The notes under the pieces were generated by a model. The model did no database searches, was not told where the DNA came from, and was given only the letters and a program-made list of their open reading frames with translations. A DNA stretch of 64,000 bases from CAZDWZ01 sp964509425. Lineage in GTDB: Bacteria > Bdellovibrionota_C > UBA2361 > SZUA-149 > CAZDWZ01. Positions 51,421 through 61,441 of this stretch are shown piece by piece (the first letter of the stretch is position 1; each line of letters starts with the position of its first letter). The stretch covers positions 124,001 through 188,000 of the forward strand of contig CAZDWZ010000001.1 of the NCBI GenBank assembly GCA_964509425.1, in the 5' to 3' direction. Both the position numbers and the translations under genes were made by a program.

Positions 51421-53073
51421 TTATGTCCGGACAGGCGTCTCTCTGACCGAGTTCCCGGGCGAGCGATCTTTCGGCACGTAAGGGATGAGAAGCTCGATGA
51501 GAGTGTCGACGGGTATCGGCTTCACGAGGAAGCTCTCGGCCCCGAGGGCGCGGGCGGATTCAACAGTAGTCGGCGATAAATCGGCGGAGATAACCAGAAT
51601 TTTGAATGCGTGATTGTGCTTCGCCCCTCGCACCCGCTCCAATATTTCAATCGTGTCCATATCCGGCAGCATAAGGTCGAGCAGGAGAACATCGGGCGAC
51701 TCACGAAGCAGCGCCTCGACGACCGCCGCCCCCTCGGAAACTCCGGAGACCGTTGCACCTTCATCCTGCAGAATCTGTTGCATCGAGGTCCTCGTGAGCT
51801 CATGATCCTCGACGAGGAGCACTCGCAACCCTTCGAGGCGAGGGGTGACTTTGTCGAGACGAGCACCAGAGGGAGCGAGGCGACCTCCGAAGCTAAGGTC
51901 TTCCGCTTCTCCGGCCGGTGAGACGTTGGGAATCTCGACTCCGAACGTACTGCCTTGACCCAGCACGCTTGAAACCGAAAGCCGACATCGGAGAGCTTCT
52001 GCCAGTCGCCGGCAAATTGCCAAACCCAGGCCACTCCCCTTCTGCCGATCGCGCTCCTTGTTGCTGAGCTGGAAATATTCGTCGAAAATATCGTCGAGAT
52101 GTCGCTTTGGAATACCGACTCCAGTATCGATTACTTCCACGAGAATACTTTTCGCAGCTCGCTCCGTTCGGATAGTGACAGATCCGGTTTCAGTATATTT
52201 CACCGCATTCGCCATGAGGTTTCCAAAAATCCGGGCTAACTTTAGACGGTCCGTGCAAATAAGAAGGTTCTCCGACAGCGGTTCGATCTTGAGCGTCAAA
52301 CCCTTTTGTTGAGCCGCCAAAGCGTGTTGCTGAACTTCCTTCTCGAGAAAATCCTTGAGACGAAATTCCTGAAGCTCAACGTCGATACGTCCTGAATCGA
52401 ACCGGGTAAGATCCAGAACGTCACTGACAAGTTCGACGAGGTTTCTTGAGCTGCGTTTCAGTCCTTCGGCTACCTCAGGCATCATGGACGCCATCGAAGG
52501 ATTGCCGGATATACGACCGATGAGTTCCGCGCTCAAAGCGATGGCATTCGCAGGCGTCCGCACATCGTGTGAAACTGCGGCAAGGAAGCGAGTCTTTCGT
52601 CTCGAAATTTCCGAGGCCATTTGATTGTCTGCGGCGAGCTTCGTTTTGTGTTCGAGAAGCTCTCGATTGAGATTCTCCAAATTATTGTTTGCGTCCTCGA
52701 GCTTCTTATTTGTCTTCTCGAGACGCTCCCCAACAATTAAAATTTGATTGATGAAAAATGCAATGACCCAAAGGTTGAAGATATTCATCGTCATTCCCAG
52801 CACGCGATACCAGTACGGCAGCACCTCGAGAGGATTCACGACTCCCTTGAAGATCATCATTCCAGAAAAAACGACGCACATCGCGAGAAGAAATCTTTGA
52901 TCACGGCTCCACAGACACAAAAAGAGAGGCAGAGCGTAATTGAGCGGCACGCTGTATTGCGGTGGAAGAATCTGGAATCGTAGGAACGCCATAAGAACTA
53001 CGGCGCCGCCGCAAATGATAAGCGAACTCAGCACCGATACCCGGGGCTCCACCTTGGTCCAAAATGCTCTCAT
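51421..53073 (-). CDS. Membrane hybrid sensor histidine kinase with receiver domain
   Basis: About 550 residues from ATG 53073. Four to five N-terminal spans (about 15-120) form a membrane sensor, followed by a coiled coil (VGERLEKTNKKLEDANNNL). The HisKA domain has the phospho-acceptor His in FLAAVSHDVRTPANAI. The ATPase has FGNLMANAVKYT, VIDTGVGIP and GSGLGLAICRRL. The C-terminal receiver has LLVEDHELTR, phospho-Asp in DVLLLDLMLPDMD and FLVKPIP. No cognate regulator lies next to it. An in-frame upstream extension to 53199 is less likely. Confidence 0.88.
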   Translation of the reverse strand: MRAFWTKVEPRVSVLSSLIICGGAVVLMAFLRFQILPPQYSVPLNYALPLFLCLWSRDQRFLLAMCVVFSGMMIFKGVVNPLEVLPYWYRVLGMTMNIFNLWVIAFFINQILIVGERLEKTNKKLEDANNNLENLNRELLEHKTKLAADNQMASEISRRKTRFLAAVSHDVRTPANAIALSAELIGRISGNPSMASMMPEVAEGLKRSSRNLVELVSDVLDLTRFDSGRIDVELQEFRLKDFLEKEVQQHALAAQQKGLTLKIEPLSENLLICTDRLKLARIFGNLMANAVKYTETGSVTIRTERAAKSILVEVIDTGVGIPKRHLDDIFDEYFQLSNKERDRQKGSGLGLAICRRLAEALRCRLSVSSVLGQGSTFGVEIPNVSPAGEAEDLSFGGRLAPSGARLDKVTPRLEGLRVLLVEDHELTRTSMQQILQDEGATVSGVSEGAAVVEALLRESPDVLLLDLMLPDMDTIEILERVRGAKHNHAFKILVISADLSPTTVESARALGAESFLVKPIPVDTLIELLIPYVPKDRSPGNSVRETPVRT

Positions 53074-53295
53074 GCGTTGGTTGGATAATCGTCCTTTCAA
53101 CCCAACGAACTGAAACGAATACAGTTTCGCTTTCTCCTGTCCGCCTGGAAGATCATTCGCCGTATGACGCCTCGCATGACGCGGACAATTACGACTCAAC
53201 TACAATTCGCAGTGATTTCAAATTGTTACCGACGCACTCGAATGAGAATCTGCCCATCGGTTGAAATATACCCCCCCAAACAAAGAGTTGCTTTC

Positions 53296-53349
53296 TTCAA
53301 GCGTTCACTTTAAAATTTCAAGTGAACGCTTGAATTTTTCAAGTGTTTG
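53296..53349 (+). promoter_or_regulatory. Operator array for the TetR-type regulator: three TTCAAG units at 21-base steps
   Basis: TTCAAG begins at 53296, 53317 and 53338, exactly two helical turns apart. Two 15-bp arms (53296-53310 and 53320-53334) form a perfect inverted repeat with a nine-base spacer. The second unit is itself a dyad (TTCAAG, six bases, CTTGAA) and the third contains TCAAGTGTTTGA. It lies just ahead of the tetR start at 53399 and in the shared region with the divergent kinase gene. The rest of the 325-base intergenic region shows no gene. Confidence 0.7.
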
Positions 53350-53398
53350 ATTGACCGCTCTCCTGCGGTTTTATTCCTCCAATCGATCGGAAATTCTG

Positions 53399-54049
53399 AT
53401 GAGTCGAGAGAAGCCCAGTCCAACGAAGGCCCGTCCGGGAGCCGATACCACGGCGGAACGGATAGTCGACGCCGCATGTCGTCTCTTCGGAACCAAGGGC
53501 TATGAAGGAACTTCAACGAAAGAAATCTGCGACTTCGCGGAAGTTAACATCGCTGCGATTCATTATCATTTCGGCTCGAAAGAAGAGCTGTTGAGAACGA
53601 TTCTCGAGGAATACGGGAAATCGAGCCTCCTCTCGGCACTTCGAGTGTTGGAGGAGCCTGCGAGCAAAGACGCCTTCCGAGTTCGCCTCACGATGTACGT
53701 CCAAGAAGTTATCGAGAGCTTTCTCCAGCATCCCGAGCTCTGCAAAATCATCCAGCAAGAGGTTGAGCTTCTGCATGCTCGAAGTGAAGCGGTATTCCGT
53801 GAAACTTTTATGAAGCGTTACGAAGCATTGGTGCGCTTCATTTCTGTCGCAAAGGAACGGGGAATCGTTCGTGAATCGATCGACCCCGAACTCGCCGCAC
53901 GAGCGTTGTTCAGCCAACTCTCCTGGCACATGCGTTTCGATCACGTCCTGAAACGATTTCACGATGTCACGCTACGTGACGTTGAGTTTCGCGAAAAATG
54001 GATCTCCCAAACCGTGAATATGTTTATCGAAGGTGTCGGTGGAAACTAA
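53399..54049 (+). CDS. TetR-family repressor of the RND efflux operon
   Basis: A 216-residue TetR-type regulator. The N-terminal HTH reads ERIVDAACRLFGTKGYEGTSTKEICDFAEVNIAAIHYHFGSKEELL, the family signature; the C-terminal helical domain should bind the inducer and contains the YVQEVIESFLQHPELCKIIQQE pattern of CerR/YbiH-like members. It overlaps the adaptor gene by 17 bases, so it is made with the pump and probably represses its own operon from the upstream operator array. ATG 53399 is preferred over TTG 53351. Confidence 0.88.
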   Translation: MSREKPSPTKARPGADTTAERIVDAACRLFGTKGYEGTSTKEICDFAEVNIAAIHYHFGSKEELLRTILEEYGKSSLLSALRVLEEPASKDAFRVRLTMYVQEVIESFLQHPELCKIIQQEVELLHARSEAVFRETFMKRYEALVRFISVAKERGIVRESIDPELAARALFSQLSWHMRFDHVLKRFHDVTLRDVEFREKWISQTVNMFIEGVGGN

Positions 54050-55307
54050 GCGCTTTACAATTTTGATTTTGCTTCTGTGCGCGGCTGAGGCTTGTATACT
54101 CGGCTGTAAAAAGCCGGCCCCTCCCCCTCCGCCGCCGGCGAACGTCACTGTGAGCTCCCCATTCTCTGAAGAGGTCGTGGAGTGGCACGAGTATTCCGGC
54201 AGACTCGAGTCACCAAAAGTTGTCAACCTCGCAGCACGCGTAAGCGGGATTATTGAGGAGGCACCGTTTACGGAAGGCGCCATGGTCAATGCCGGCGATA
54301 CACTCTTCGTGATCGATAATAGAAATTTCAAGGCAGAGCTGGCGAGCAAGTCGGCAGACCTCGCGCGGGCACAAGCTCAGCTCGCCCAAGCTCAAGTCCA
54401 TTACAATCGATATTCTAAAATCAAAGGCACACGGGCGATTTCAGATGAAGACTTCGACCAGGCGGTCGCCTCTTTGCGCCAGGCCGAGGCCGCCGAGAGA
54501 TCGGCGAAAGCGGCGGAAGACGTTGCCAAGTTGAATCTCGAGTGGACGACAGTCACCTCGCCCATTTCAGGAAAGGCAAGCCGTAAGCTGGTGACCGAGG
54601 GCAACCTTGTAAATGGCGGAGCCGGTCAGGCAACTCAGCTTACGACAATCACCTCGATCGACCCACTCTATTGCTACGTAAACGTTCCGGAGCGAAGTTA
54701 TCAAATCTATCGGAGTCTATCGTCGGCGACTTCGTCGGAGACCGAGCTGCCTCCCTGCGACATTCAGCTCGAAGGTGAGAAATCTTGGACGAATCATGGA
54801 CATATTGATTTCGTCGACAATCAAATCGACAGAACCACCGGCACCGTTCAATTGCGATGTGTGATTTCAAATGCATCAGGGAACCTCGCGTCAGGACTTT
54901 TTGCGAGAATGAGAATCCCCGGAAGCAAGCCGTACACCACGACTCTGGTTCCGGACGGAACCGTGGGCACGGACCAAAACAGCCGCTTCATTCTTACCGT
55001 GAACAAGGAAGATACGGTGGAGATGAAGCGGGTGAAGATTGGAGAGCTTTTCGGAAATTTTCGGGCCATCACCGAGGGGATTAGCCTCGAGGATCGTATT
55101 ATTGTTAATGGTGCATCACTCGTCCGGCCGGGAGCGAAGGTTGTCGCATCCTCCGCACCCATCGCTCCGGAGTCGATGCAAGCGCTTCGAGCCAGTCATT
55201 CACCGAAGACCCTCCGGCCCGTGTTGGCGGCATCAATTCTAGTCGCAACTCCAAACCCGGCGCCGTCCCTCGTGAAGACGCTCCCAAAAGGGCCTATTAA
55301 GAAATGA
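54033..55307 (+). CDS. RND efflux periplasmic adaptor lipoprotein (AcrA/MexA family)
   Basis: Membrane-fusion protein linking inner-membrane pump to outer-membrane channel. Lipoprotein signal ending CILGC (Cys25), then KKPAPPPPPPANVTV. The lipoyl domain halves, helical hairpin (AELASKSADLARAQAQLAQAQVHY) and beta-barrel (ALSTITSIDPLYCYVNV-like) follow in AcrA order. A Pro/Ala tail of about 50 residues is extra. GTG start inside tetR; its TGA overlaps the pump start (ATGA). Confidence 0.92.
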   Translation: MSVETKRFTILILLLCAAEACILGCKKPAPPPPPPANVTVSSPFSEEVVEWHEYSGRLESPKVVNLAARVSGIIEEAPFTEGAMVNAGDTLFVIDNRNFKAELASKSADLARAQAQLAQAQVHYNRYSKIKGTRAISDEDFDQAVASLRQAEAAERSAKAAEDVAKLNLEWTTVTSPISGKASRKLVTEGNLVNGGAGQATQLTTITSIDPLYCYVNVPERSYQIYRSLSSATSSETELPPCDIQLEGEKSWTNHGHIDFVDNQIDRTTGTVQLRCVISNASGNLASGLFARMRIPGSKPYTTTLVPDGTVGTDQNSRFILTVNKEDTVEMKRVKIGELFGNFRAITEGISLEDRIIVNGASLVRPGAKVVASSAPIAPESMQALRASHSPKTLRPVLAASILVATPNPAPSLVKTLPKGPIKK

Positions 55308-58300
55308 AATTTGCGCACTTCTTTATCGAGCGGCCCGTTTTCGCGGCGGTGATCTCTATAGTCACCGTCCTCGCGGGTTTCCTCTCGATGTTCTCGCTTC
55401 CAATCTCTCAATACCCTGAGATTGCTCCGCCGACCGTGAACGTCACGGCGTCTTACGCTGGAGCCAGTGCAAAGACTGTCTCCGACACCGTTGCCGCTCC
55501 GATTGAGCAGCAGATCAACGGGGTCGAAAACATGCTGTATATGTCGAGCCAATGCACGAACGACGGGAACATGAACCTCACGGTGACGTTCAAAGTCGGC
55601 ACCAACCTCGACACGGCTCAAGTTCAAGTCCAAAACCGGATTGCCATCGCGCTTCCCCAACTCCCTCAGGAAGTTCAACAGCGTGGTATCACCGTAAAGA
55701 AATCTTCACCCGACATCACTTTGGTCGTCGGTATAACCTCGCCGGATCGTTCGCGTGATGTTCTCTACATGAGTAACTACGCGACGCTCCAAGTCAAGGA
55801 TCAACTGTCACGGCTGCCCGGCGTTGGGGATATCAACGTATTTGGCGCGAGAGACTTCTCGATGCGAGTCTGGCTTGATCCTGAAAAAATCGCAGCACGT
55901 GATATGACGGCAGGCGATGTGATCAGCGCTATTCGCGAACAGAACATCCAAGTCGCGGCCGGTGTGATCGGCGGTCCGCCGCTGCCGAATCTTAAGACTG
56001 ACTTCCAGTATACACTCACCGCGCAGGGTCGTCTGACGACTCCCGAACAATTTGAAAACATCGTGGTCAGAGTCGGCAAAGACGGAAGGACCACACAACT
56101 GAAGGAGATCGCTCGCGTTGAACTCGGAGCGGCCGATTACTCCCAGTCGATTCAATACAAGGCACAACCTGCTGTCGGACTCGCCATCTTCCAGTTGCCC
56201 GGGACCAACGCCATCGAGACGGCGAATGCTGTTTATAAGCGGATGGCAGAACTAAAAACCAACTTCCCTCCCGGCCTCGATTACGCAGTCACGTACGACA
56301 CCACAATCTTTGTCAGAGACAGTCTCCGCGATGTTGTGAAGACTCTTTTCGAGGGCGTTCTCCTCGTCGTGATTGTGGTGATGATTTTCCTCCAAAATTG
56401 GCGTGCGGCAATTGTTCCGTTGATCGCTATCCCGGTCTCTCTGATCGGAACGTTCGCGGTAATGTGGTGCGCTGGCTTCTCGATGAATAACCTCTCACTC
56501 TTCGGGTTGGTACTGGCGATCGGAATCGTCGTTGATGATGCGATTGTCGTCGTCGAAAACGTCGAACGCTGGATTGCTCGCGGTCTATCTCCAAAAGAAG
56601 CGGCTTACCGAGCGATGGATGAAGTCACTCCGGCAGTCATCGCCATCGCCTTCGGACTCTCCGCGGTGTTCATCCCGGTGGCTTTCATCAGCGGAATCAC
56701 CGGACAGTTTTACCGCCAGTTTGCACTTACAATATCATTCTCGACGCTGATCTCCGCATTTAACTCTCTGACGCTCAGTCCCGCACTCGCGGCGCTGCTC
56801 CTGAAACCAAAGACCGAGGCGAATGACCGCTTCACCCGATTCATCGACCGCATGCTCGGATGGTTCTTCACTCGATTCAATCGTTTCTTTGATTCGATGA
56901 ATCAACGTTATGTTTTTGCGCTCAAAAAAGTCGTCCGTTACAGCTGGGTCGCCATGACCGTGTACGTCATCCTTCTCGGCTTTACGTATCTCGGTTTTCG
57001 CGCCGTCCCAACCGGATTCATCCCGCCACAAGACCAAGGGTATCTTCTGGTCAACGTGCAACTTCCCGACGCCGCAGCGATTAGCCGCACTCATGAGACG
57101 ATGACTCGACTCTCGGAGATTGCGCTCAAGAATCCGGGCATTCAAGGTATGTTCGCGGTCGGTGGTCTTTCAATCCTCACTCGTTCGAACTCTTCTTCAG
57201 CAGGCGTCATGTTCGTGCAGCTGAAGCCTTTCAAAGAGAGAATCGGTGACCCCAGCCGAAGCTCTGGAGCGATTCTCCAACAGCTGAACGCGGAATTCGC
57301 CAAAGTTCAAGAGGCGAGCGCAATCGTGATTCCTCCTCCCCCTGTTCGCGGAATCGGAAGCGCGGGTGGATTCAAATTGCAGGTTCAAGACCGCTCGGGC
57401 CGCGGAACACCCCAGGATCTTCTTGCGGCGATCGATCGGCTGATCGCGGACGCGAGAAAGCGTCCGGAGCTTGCTGGTGTGTTCTCCACCTATCGGGCCA
57501 ATCAACCGCAGCTCTTCGCGGATGTCGATCGAGTCAAGGCAAAGCAAGCGAATATTCCCTTGAGCGGAATCTTCGAAGCGTTGCAGGTCTATCTCGGCGG
57601 ACTTTACGTGAACGACTTTAACTTTCTGGGAAGAACGTGGAGAGTGACGGCCCAAGCGGACGCCCCGTTTCGAGTGACCGCGAAAGACGTCGCTGAGCTG
57701 AAGACGAGAAATCTCGCGGGTGAGATGGTGCCGTTGGGGTCAGTCTTGACGCTGAAGGATATCACGGGGCCTGATCGGGTTCAGCGATTTAATTTGTATC
57801 TCTCCGCTGAAGTAAACGGCACGACGGCCGCCGGGTACAGTAGCGGACAAGCTATCGCCGCTATGGAGGAGGTTGCAAAGGCCACCTTACCCGAGGGCTA
57901 TTCGTTCGAGTGGACCGAAATGGCGTATCAAGAAAAGCTTGCCGGAAATACTGCGTTGCTCATCTTTCCGCTCTGCATACTTTTCGTATGGCTCACACAC
58001 TCCGCAGAATACGAAAGTTTCTCACTCTCGACAGCAATTATTCTGATCGTTCCGATGTGTCTCCTCTGCGCTATTTCAGCGGTGTGGCTCCGCGGAATGG
58101 ACAATAATATTTTCACTCAAATCGGTCTGGTCGTTCTAGCGGGGATGAGCGTGAAAAACGCCGTTCTCATTGTCGAGTTCGCCAAACAGCAGCAGGAGCA
58201 TCATGCGGAGATGAAGGCCGCCGACGCGTCCATCGAGGCCGCGCATCTCCGACTTCGTCCGATTTTGATGACGAGCTTGGCATTCATTTTCGGTGTTCTT

Positions 58301-58507
58301 CCTCTGATAACGGCAAAAGGCGCCGGCGCCGAAATGCGGCAAGCCCTCGGGACAGGCGTTTTCTACGGGATGATCGGCGTTACCGTGTTCGGGCTCTTTT
58401 TGACACCCGTTTTCTACACACTCATTCGGAAAGTAACCGGTGACGACAAGCGGAGGAGCGGTACGGTGACGCACAGCCCGGATTTCTATGGGGGTGCCCA
58501 TGAGTAG
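55304..58507 (+). CDS. RND multidrug efflux pump, HAE1 type (AcrB/MexB-like)
   Basis: A proton-driven trimeric exporter of 1067 residues. FAHFFIERPVFAAVISIVTVLAGF is the usual start. The proton-relay Asp pair is in IGIVVDDAIVVVENVER (TM4) and the Lys in LAGMSVKNAVLIVEFA (TM10). The two large periplasmic loops with PTVNVTASYAGASAKTV and PTGFIPPQDQGY are typical. Substrates are likely amphiphilic drugs, solvents or dyes; loop residues do not predict which. It is coupled to adaptor and outer-membrane factor by overlaps. Confidence 0.95.
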   Translation: MKFAHFFIERPVFAAVISIVTVLAGFLSMFSLPISQYPEIAPPTVNVTASYAGASAKTVSDTVAAPIEQQINGVENMLYMSSQCTNDGNMNLTVTFKVGTNLDTAQVQVQNRIAIALPQLPQEVQQRGITVKKSSPDITLVVGITSPDRSRDVLYMSNYATLQVKDQLSRLPGVGDINVFGARDFSMRVWLDPEKIAARDMTAGDVISAIREQNIQVAAGVIGGPPLPNLKTDFQYTLTAQGRLTTPEQFENIVVRVGKDGRTTQLKEIARVELGAADYSQSIQYKAQPAVGLAIFQLPGTNAIETANAVYKRMAELKTNFPPGLDYAVTYDTTIFVRDSLRDVVKTLFEGVLLVVIVVMIFLQNWRAAIVPLIAIPVSLIGTFAVMWCAGFSMNNLSLFGLVLAIGIVVDDAIVVVENVERWIARGLSPKEAAYRAMDEVTPAVIAIAFGLSAVFIPVAFISGITGQFYRQFALTISFSTLISAFNSLTLSPALAALLLKPKTEANDRFTRFIDRMLGWFFTRFNRFFDSMNQRYVFALKKVVRYSWVAMTVYVILLGFTYLGFRAVPTGFIPPQDQGYLLVNVQLPDAAAISRTHETMTRLSEIALKNPGIQGMFAVGGLSILTRSNSSSAGVMFVQLKPFKERIGDPSRSSGAILQQLNAEFAKVQEASAIVIPPPPVRGIGSAGGFKLQVQDRSGRGTPQDLLAAIDRLIADARKRPELAGVFSTYRANQPQLFADVDRVKAKQANIPLSGIFEALQVYLGGLYVNDFNFLGRTWRVTAQADAPFRVTAKDVAELKTRNLAGEMVPLGSVLTLKDITGPDRVQRFNLYLSAEVNGTTAAGYSSGQAIAAMEEVAKATLPEGYSFEWTEMAYQEKLAGNTALLIFPLCILFVWLTHSAEYESFSLSTAIILIVPMCLLCAISAVWLRGMDNNIFTQIGLVVLAGMSVKNAVLIVEFAKQQQEHHAEMKAADASIEAAHLRLRPILMTSLAFIFGVLPLITAKGAGAEMRQALGTGVFYGMIGVTVFGLFLTPVFYTLIRKVTGDDKRRSGTVTHSPDFYGGAHE

Positions 58508-60098
58508 CCGGAGTCAGTTCTCGTTTCTGCGAGCAGTGATTTACCTCGCAGCGCCGATCCTCTTCGGATGCGCCGTGGGACCGAATTACGATCTACCGAA
58601 CACGGAAGTTCCCGCGGAATTCAAGGGCTCGGGATCGGCTCCGCAGACCAGTGCGGTCGATCTCGAACGCTGGTGGGAGACTTTCCAGGATCCGGCGCTT
58701 GACGGCCTGGTTCGCGCCGCAGTTCAATCGAATCTCGACTTAAAAGTCGCAGAGGCACGGGTCCGAGAAGCGAGGGCAACCCTTCGTATTTCACAATCGG
58801 GACTTCTTCCTCAGGCGAACACAGGGCTTTCCGGAAACCGGAATAAGAATAGCGCCAACCTTGCGCAGGGCCAGGGACGGGCTCCAACGGCGACGACGGG
58901 TGGTGCGACCGGAGATGAAACCGATCCAAATCAGCCTGGAACAGGGAATCTTGGAGCTCTCCAACAATCACCGGGATCTACGGCAAACCTCTTTCGCACC
59001 GGATTCGATATGTCTTGGGAACTCGACATCTTTGGGGGAGTGCGGCGAGAAGTAGAGGCGGCTGAGTATTCACTTGAAGCCCAAGAGGAAGCCCGGCGCG
59101 GTGCGCTGATCACACTTCTCTCCGAGGTCGCGCTTAATTACGTTCAACTTCGCGGTTCGCAATTTCAAATGAACATTGCTCAGAAGAACGTCGCCATCGA
59201 ACAAGACACGCTCGATCTTCAGAAAACTCGATTCGAAGCTGGAATCGCAAGCGATCTCAACGTCGCGCAAGTCGAAGCTCAACTCGCAACCGTGAGAGCG
59301 CAAATTCCCAATTTGGAAACGCAAATTCAGCAAAGTATTCATCGACTCGGAGTACTGCTCGGACGAGAACCCAACTCGCTCGAAGCGGAGCTCATCGCAC
59401 CGAAGGAACTTCCAAAAGGCCCAGCGGAAATCCCGCCCGGTCTCCCATCAGAGCTTTTGCGGAGAAGACCAGATATTCGACAAAGCGAGCGGCAATTGGC
59501 CATTGCGACGGCGAATATCGGGGTAGCCGTTTCCGATCTCTACCCGAAATTCAATCTCACCGGCTCACTCGGACTACAGTCCCGGCAGTCAAATTCTCTC
59601 CTCGATGCAGGTAGTTTGTTCTGGTCGGCTGGGCCGGCGGCGAACTGGCAGATTCTCAACTTCTTTGGAGTGCTTGCGAATATTAATTTGCAAAACGAGC
59701 GTCAATCGCAGGCGCTGTTCCAATACCAGCAAAGTATTCTGACCGCCCTCGAGGAGGTCGAAAATGCGCTGGTCTCCTATTCGCAAGAACAGAAGCGGCG
59801 GGCGCATTTGCAAGAAGCGGTCAAAGCAAATCGCCGGTCATTGGAGCTTGCACGCCATTTGAATGATGCCGGTCTGGTTGAATTTCTTAATGTACTCGAA
59901 GCCGAACAGTCCCTGTTTGAAGCGGAGCGTCAGCTCTCCGTGAGCGATCAAACAGTGTCGACGAATCTCATCGCACTCTACAAATCATTGGGAGGCGGCT
60001 GGGCCGTTGCCGAAGCCGAGTTTGCAAGCGAAGCTCCGGTTGACTCGTCCAAATTGACTCCGGAAGCAACGCCGAGCGGCAGCCATTCTCCTCAATGA
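58500..60098 (+). CDS. RND outer-membrane factor lipoprotein (OprM/NodT family)
   Basis: Trimeric outer-membrane channel of the pump. Lipoprotein signal ending LFGC (Cys24), followed by AVGPNYDLPNTEVP, the NodT-family start. RWWETFQDPALDGLVRAA and the repeated helical segments (VAEARVREARATLRIS; VNVAQVEAQLATVRAQIP-like) and LLRRRPDIRQSERQLA are diagnostic. A Gly/Gln/Thr-rich insertion lies near residues 115-165. ATG 58500 has GGGGG upstream and overlaps the pump stop by eight bases; ATG 58488 is an alternative. Confidence 0.93.
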   Translation: MSSRSQFSFLRAVIYLAAPILFGCAVGPNYDLPNTEVPAEFKGSGSAPQTSAVDLERWWETFQDPALDGLVRAAVQSNLDLKVAEARVREARATLRISQSGLLPQANTGLSGNRNKNSANLAQGQGRAPTATTGGATGDETDPNQPGTGNLGALQQSPGSTANLFRTGFDMSWELDIFGGVRREVEAAEYSLEAQEEARRGALITLLSEVALNYVQLRGSQFQMNIAQKNVAIEQDTLDLQKTRFEAGIASDLNVAQVEAQLATVRAQIPNLETQIQQSIHRLGVLLGREPNSLEAELIAPKELPKGPAEIPPGLPSELLRRRPDIRQSERQLAIATANIGVAVSDLYPKFNLTGSLGLQSRQSNSLLDAGSLFWSAGPAANWQILNFFGVLANINLQNERQSQALFQYQQSILTALEEVENALVSYSQEQKRRAHLQEAVKANRRSLELARHLNDAGLVEFLNVLEAEQSLFEAERQLSVSDQTVSTNLIALYKSLGGGWAVAEAEFASEAPVDSSKLTPEATPSGSHSPQ

Positions 60099-60185
60099 GT
60101 TACTATGGTATACTTAAGGCAGAACTTAGAGTGAGTATAAAAACGGAAGGCACTGTAACTTCATCTAGTTACCTCGGAGGAACCC

Positions 60186-60623
60186 ATGGATATGAAATGC
60201 GATAAAAAAGGAAAGTTCGATGGCGAGTGCCCCCTGAGGGAGCTGCTCTCGCGTCTGGCGGATAAGTGGAGTGTCTTATTGATCGTCACTCTCGTCGACG
60301 CACCGGGACATCGGATGCGTTTCTCCGAGCTCAAACGGAGTATCGACGGAATTTCACAACGAATGCTCACGACGACTCTAAAGAACTTAGAGCGAGATGG
60401 CCTCCTCAAACGATATCTCTATCCGGAAGTTCCACCGCGGGTTGAGTATGAGTTGACCTCGCTCGGGAAGAGCATTCTCACGCCGATGAAAGAGCTTGTG
60501 GTTTGGATCGAGAAGAACTGGTCCGAGATTCAGGTTGCTCGAAAAGATTACGACGAGAGAAAGGCCCCGAAAGAATCGAAGTTAAACGGTGCGGCAGCTC
60601 CGGATCGTCCAAGCATGAACTGA
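60186..60623 (+). CDS. HxlR-family winged-helix regulator
   Basis: A 145-residue regulator with the HxlR signature: CPLRELLSRLADKWSVLLIVTL, then MRFSELKRSIDGISQRMLTTTLKNLERDGLLKR and the wing VPPRVEYELTSLGKSIL. A Cys just before the domain (GECPL) is conserved in redox- or aldehyde-sensing members such as HypR and YodB. GGAGG lies six bases before the ATG. It follows the efflux operon by 87 bases and may have its own promoter; an imperfect dyad (TATACT at 60109, AGTATA at 60134) lies upstream. Confidence 0.9.
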   Translation: MDMKCDKKGKFDGECPLRELLSRLADKWSVLLIVTLVDAPGHRMRFSELKRSIDGISQRMLTTTLKNLERDGLLKRYLYPEVPPRVEYELTSLGKSILTPMKELVVWIEKNWSEIQVARKDYDERKAPKESKLNGAAAPDRPSMN

Positions 60624-60634
60624 CCTGAGCCAGG

Positions 60635-61417
60635 CTACCGAAATCTTCGGGAGTATCCGATGCCGATGAACGGTTCACGGTTATCTCCATTTGCCGTGAA
60701 CCCGCCATGGAGGTCGGCTTGCGCATCGACGCTGAACCGGTAAGCAAAGCCGGAGTGTGCAACGTGCTCTGCCCGTTCACGCTCCGCGTAGGTTCCAGCG
60801 TACTCGAAGAAAACGGAGAGGTCATCCGTGAGGCCCCGACCAAACGAGGCTGTCTGCTGGTACGAAGCCACTCGATCCTGGTCGATGGTCGTCCACAGTA
60901 TGTAGCCCATCATCGAGAGATTCCAGTTCTCGCTGAGGTCGTGCGAATAGCAGGCTTTGAGCTCGGGGTCGAAGCTATAGGTCGAGTAGTCTCCGTCGCG
61001 GCTTGGAATGGTTATCGCCGGTATTAACGAGAGCTCATCTCCGTTCTCAAACGGTCCGACTTGGACTTTTGCACCAACATACGTGTCACCCCAGCCCCGA
61101 TCGGGTCGTCCGGCCTGCCGAGAGAAATTATAATCGGGAATGGCGAGTCGAAGCTCGGCGAGCCTCGTTACTCCGTATCTCATGAGCAATTCGGGAAACC
61201 CGGCCGTCCTGCCGTCCTCCAGCCATTGAAACGTAGCTCCTGACTCAAATTGAAAAACGCCGTCCCCGACTGAAACTGCCGCCTCCGTAAAATCTGGTCG
61301 ATCAGTCGCAATCGGTTCGACTGCGTCCGGAGTATCGGCAGTTGCCGTGTCGGTGAAGACACTGAGTCCATACCACGTGACTGCAACGAGAAATAAAGAG
61401 CTGATGAATCGTGTCAT
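60635..61417 (-). CDS. Outer-membrane protein of the phenol MetA-pathway (PF13557-like) family
   Basis: About 260 residues from ATG 61417, with GGGGGGAGA directly upstream. A signal peptide (ISSLFLVAVTWYGLSVFTDTATA) is followed by IATDRPDFTEAAVSVGDGVFQFESGATF, the characteristic start of this beta-barrel family, and alternating strands ending YAYRF-like FIGIGYSRRFR. Such proteins are thought to be transporters or channels for aromatic or other compounds. It converges on hxlR and is divergent from a LivK-like gene. A four-half-site operator lies 25 bases upstream of its start. The open frame beyond 61417 to 61588 runs through that operator and is not coding. Confidence 0.75.
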   Translation of the reverse strand: MTRFISSLFLVAVTWYGLSVFTDTATADTPDAVEPIATDRPDFTEAAVSVGDGVFQFESGATFQWLEDGRTAGFPELLMRYGVTRLAELRLAIPDYNFSRQAGRPDRGWGDTYVGAKVQVGPFENGDELSLIPAITIPSRDGDYSTYSFDPELKACYSHDLSENWNLSMMGYILWTTIDQDRVASYQQTASFGRGLTDDLSVFFEYAGTYAERERAEHVAHSGFAYRFSVDAQADLHGGFTANGDNREPFIGIGYSRRFR

Positions 61418-61441
61418 TCTCCCCCCAGTGGCCGGTCTATG

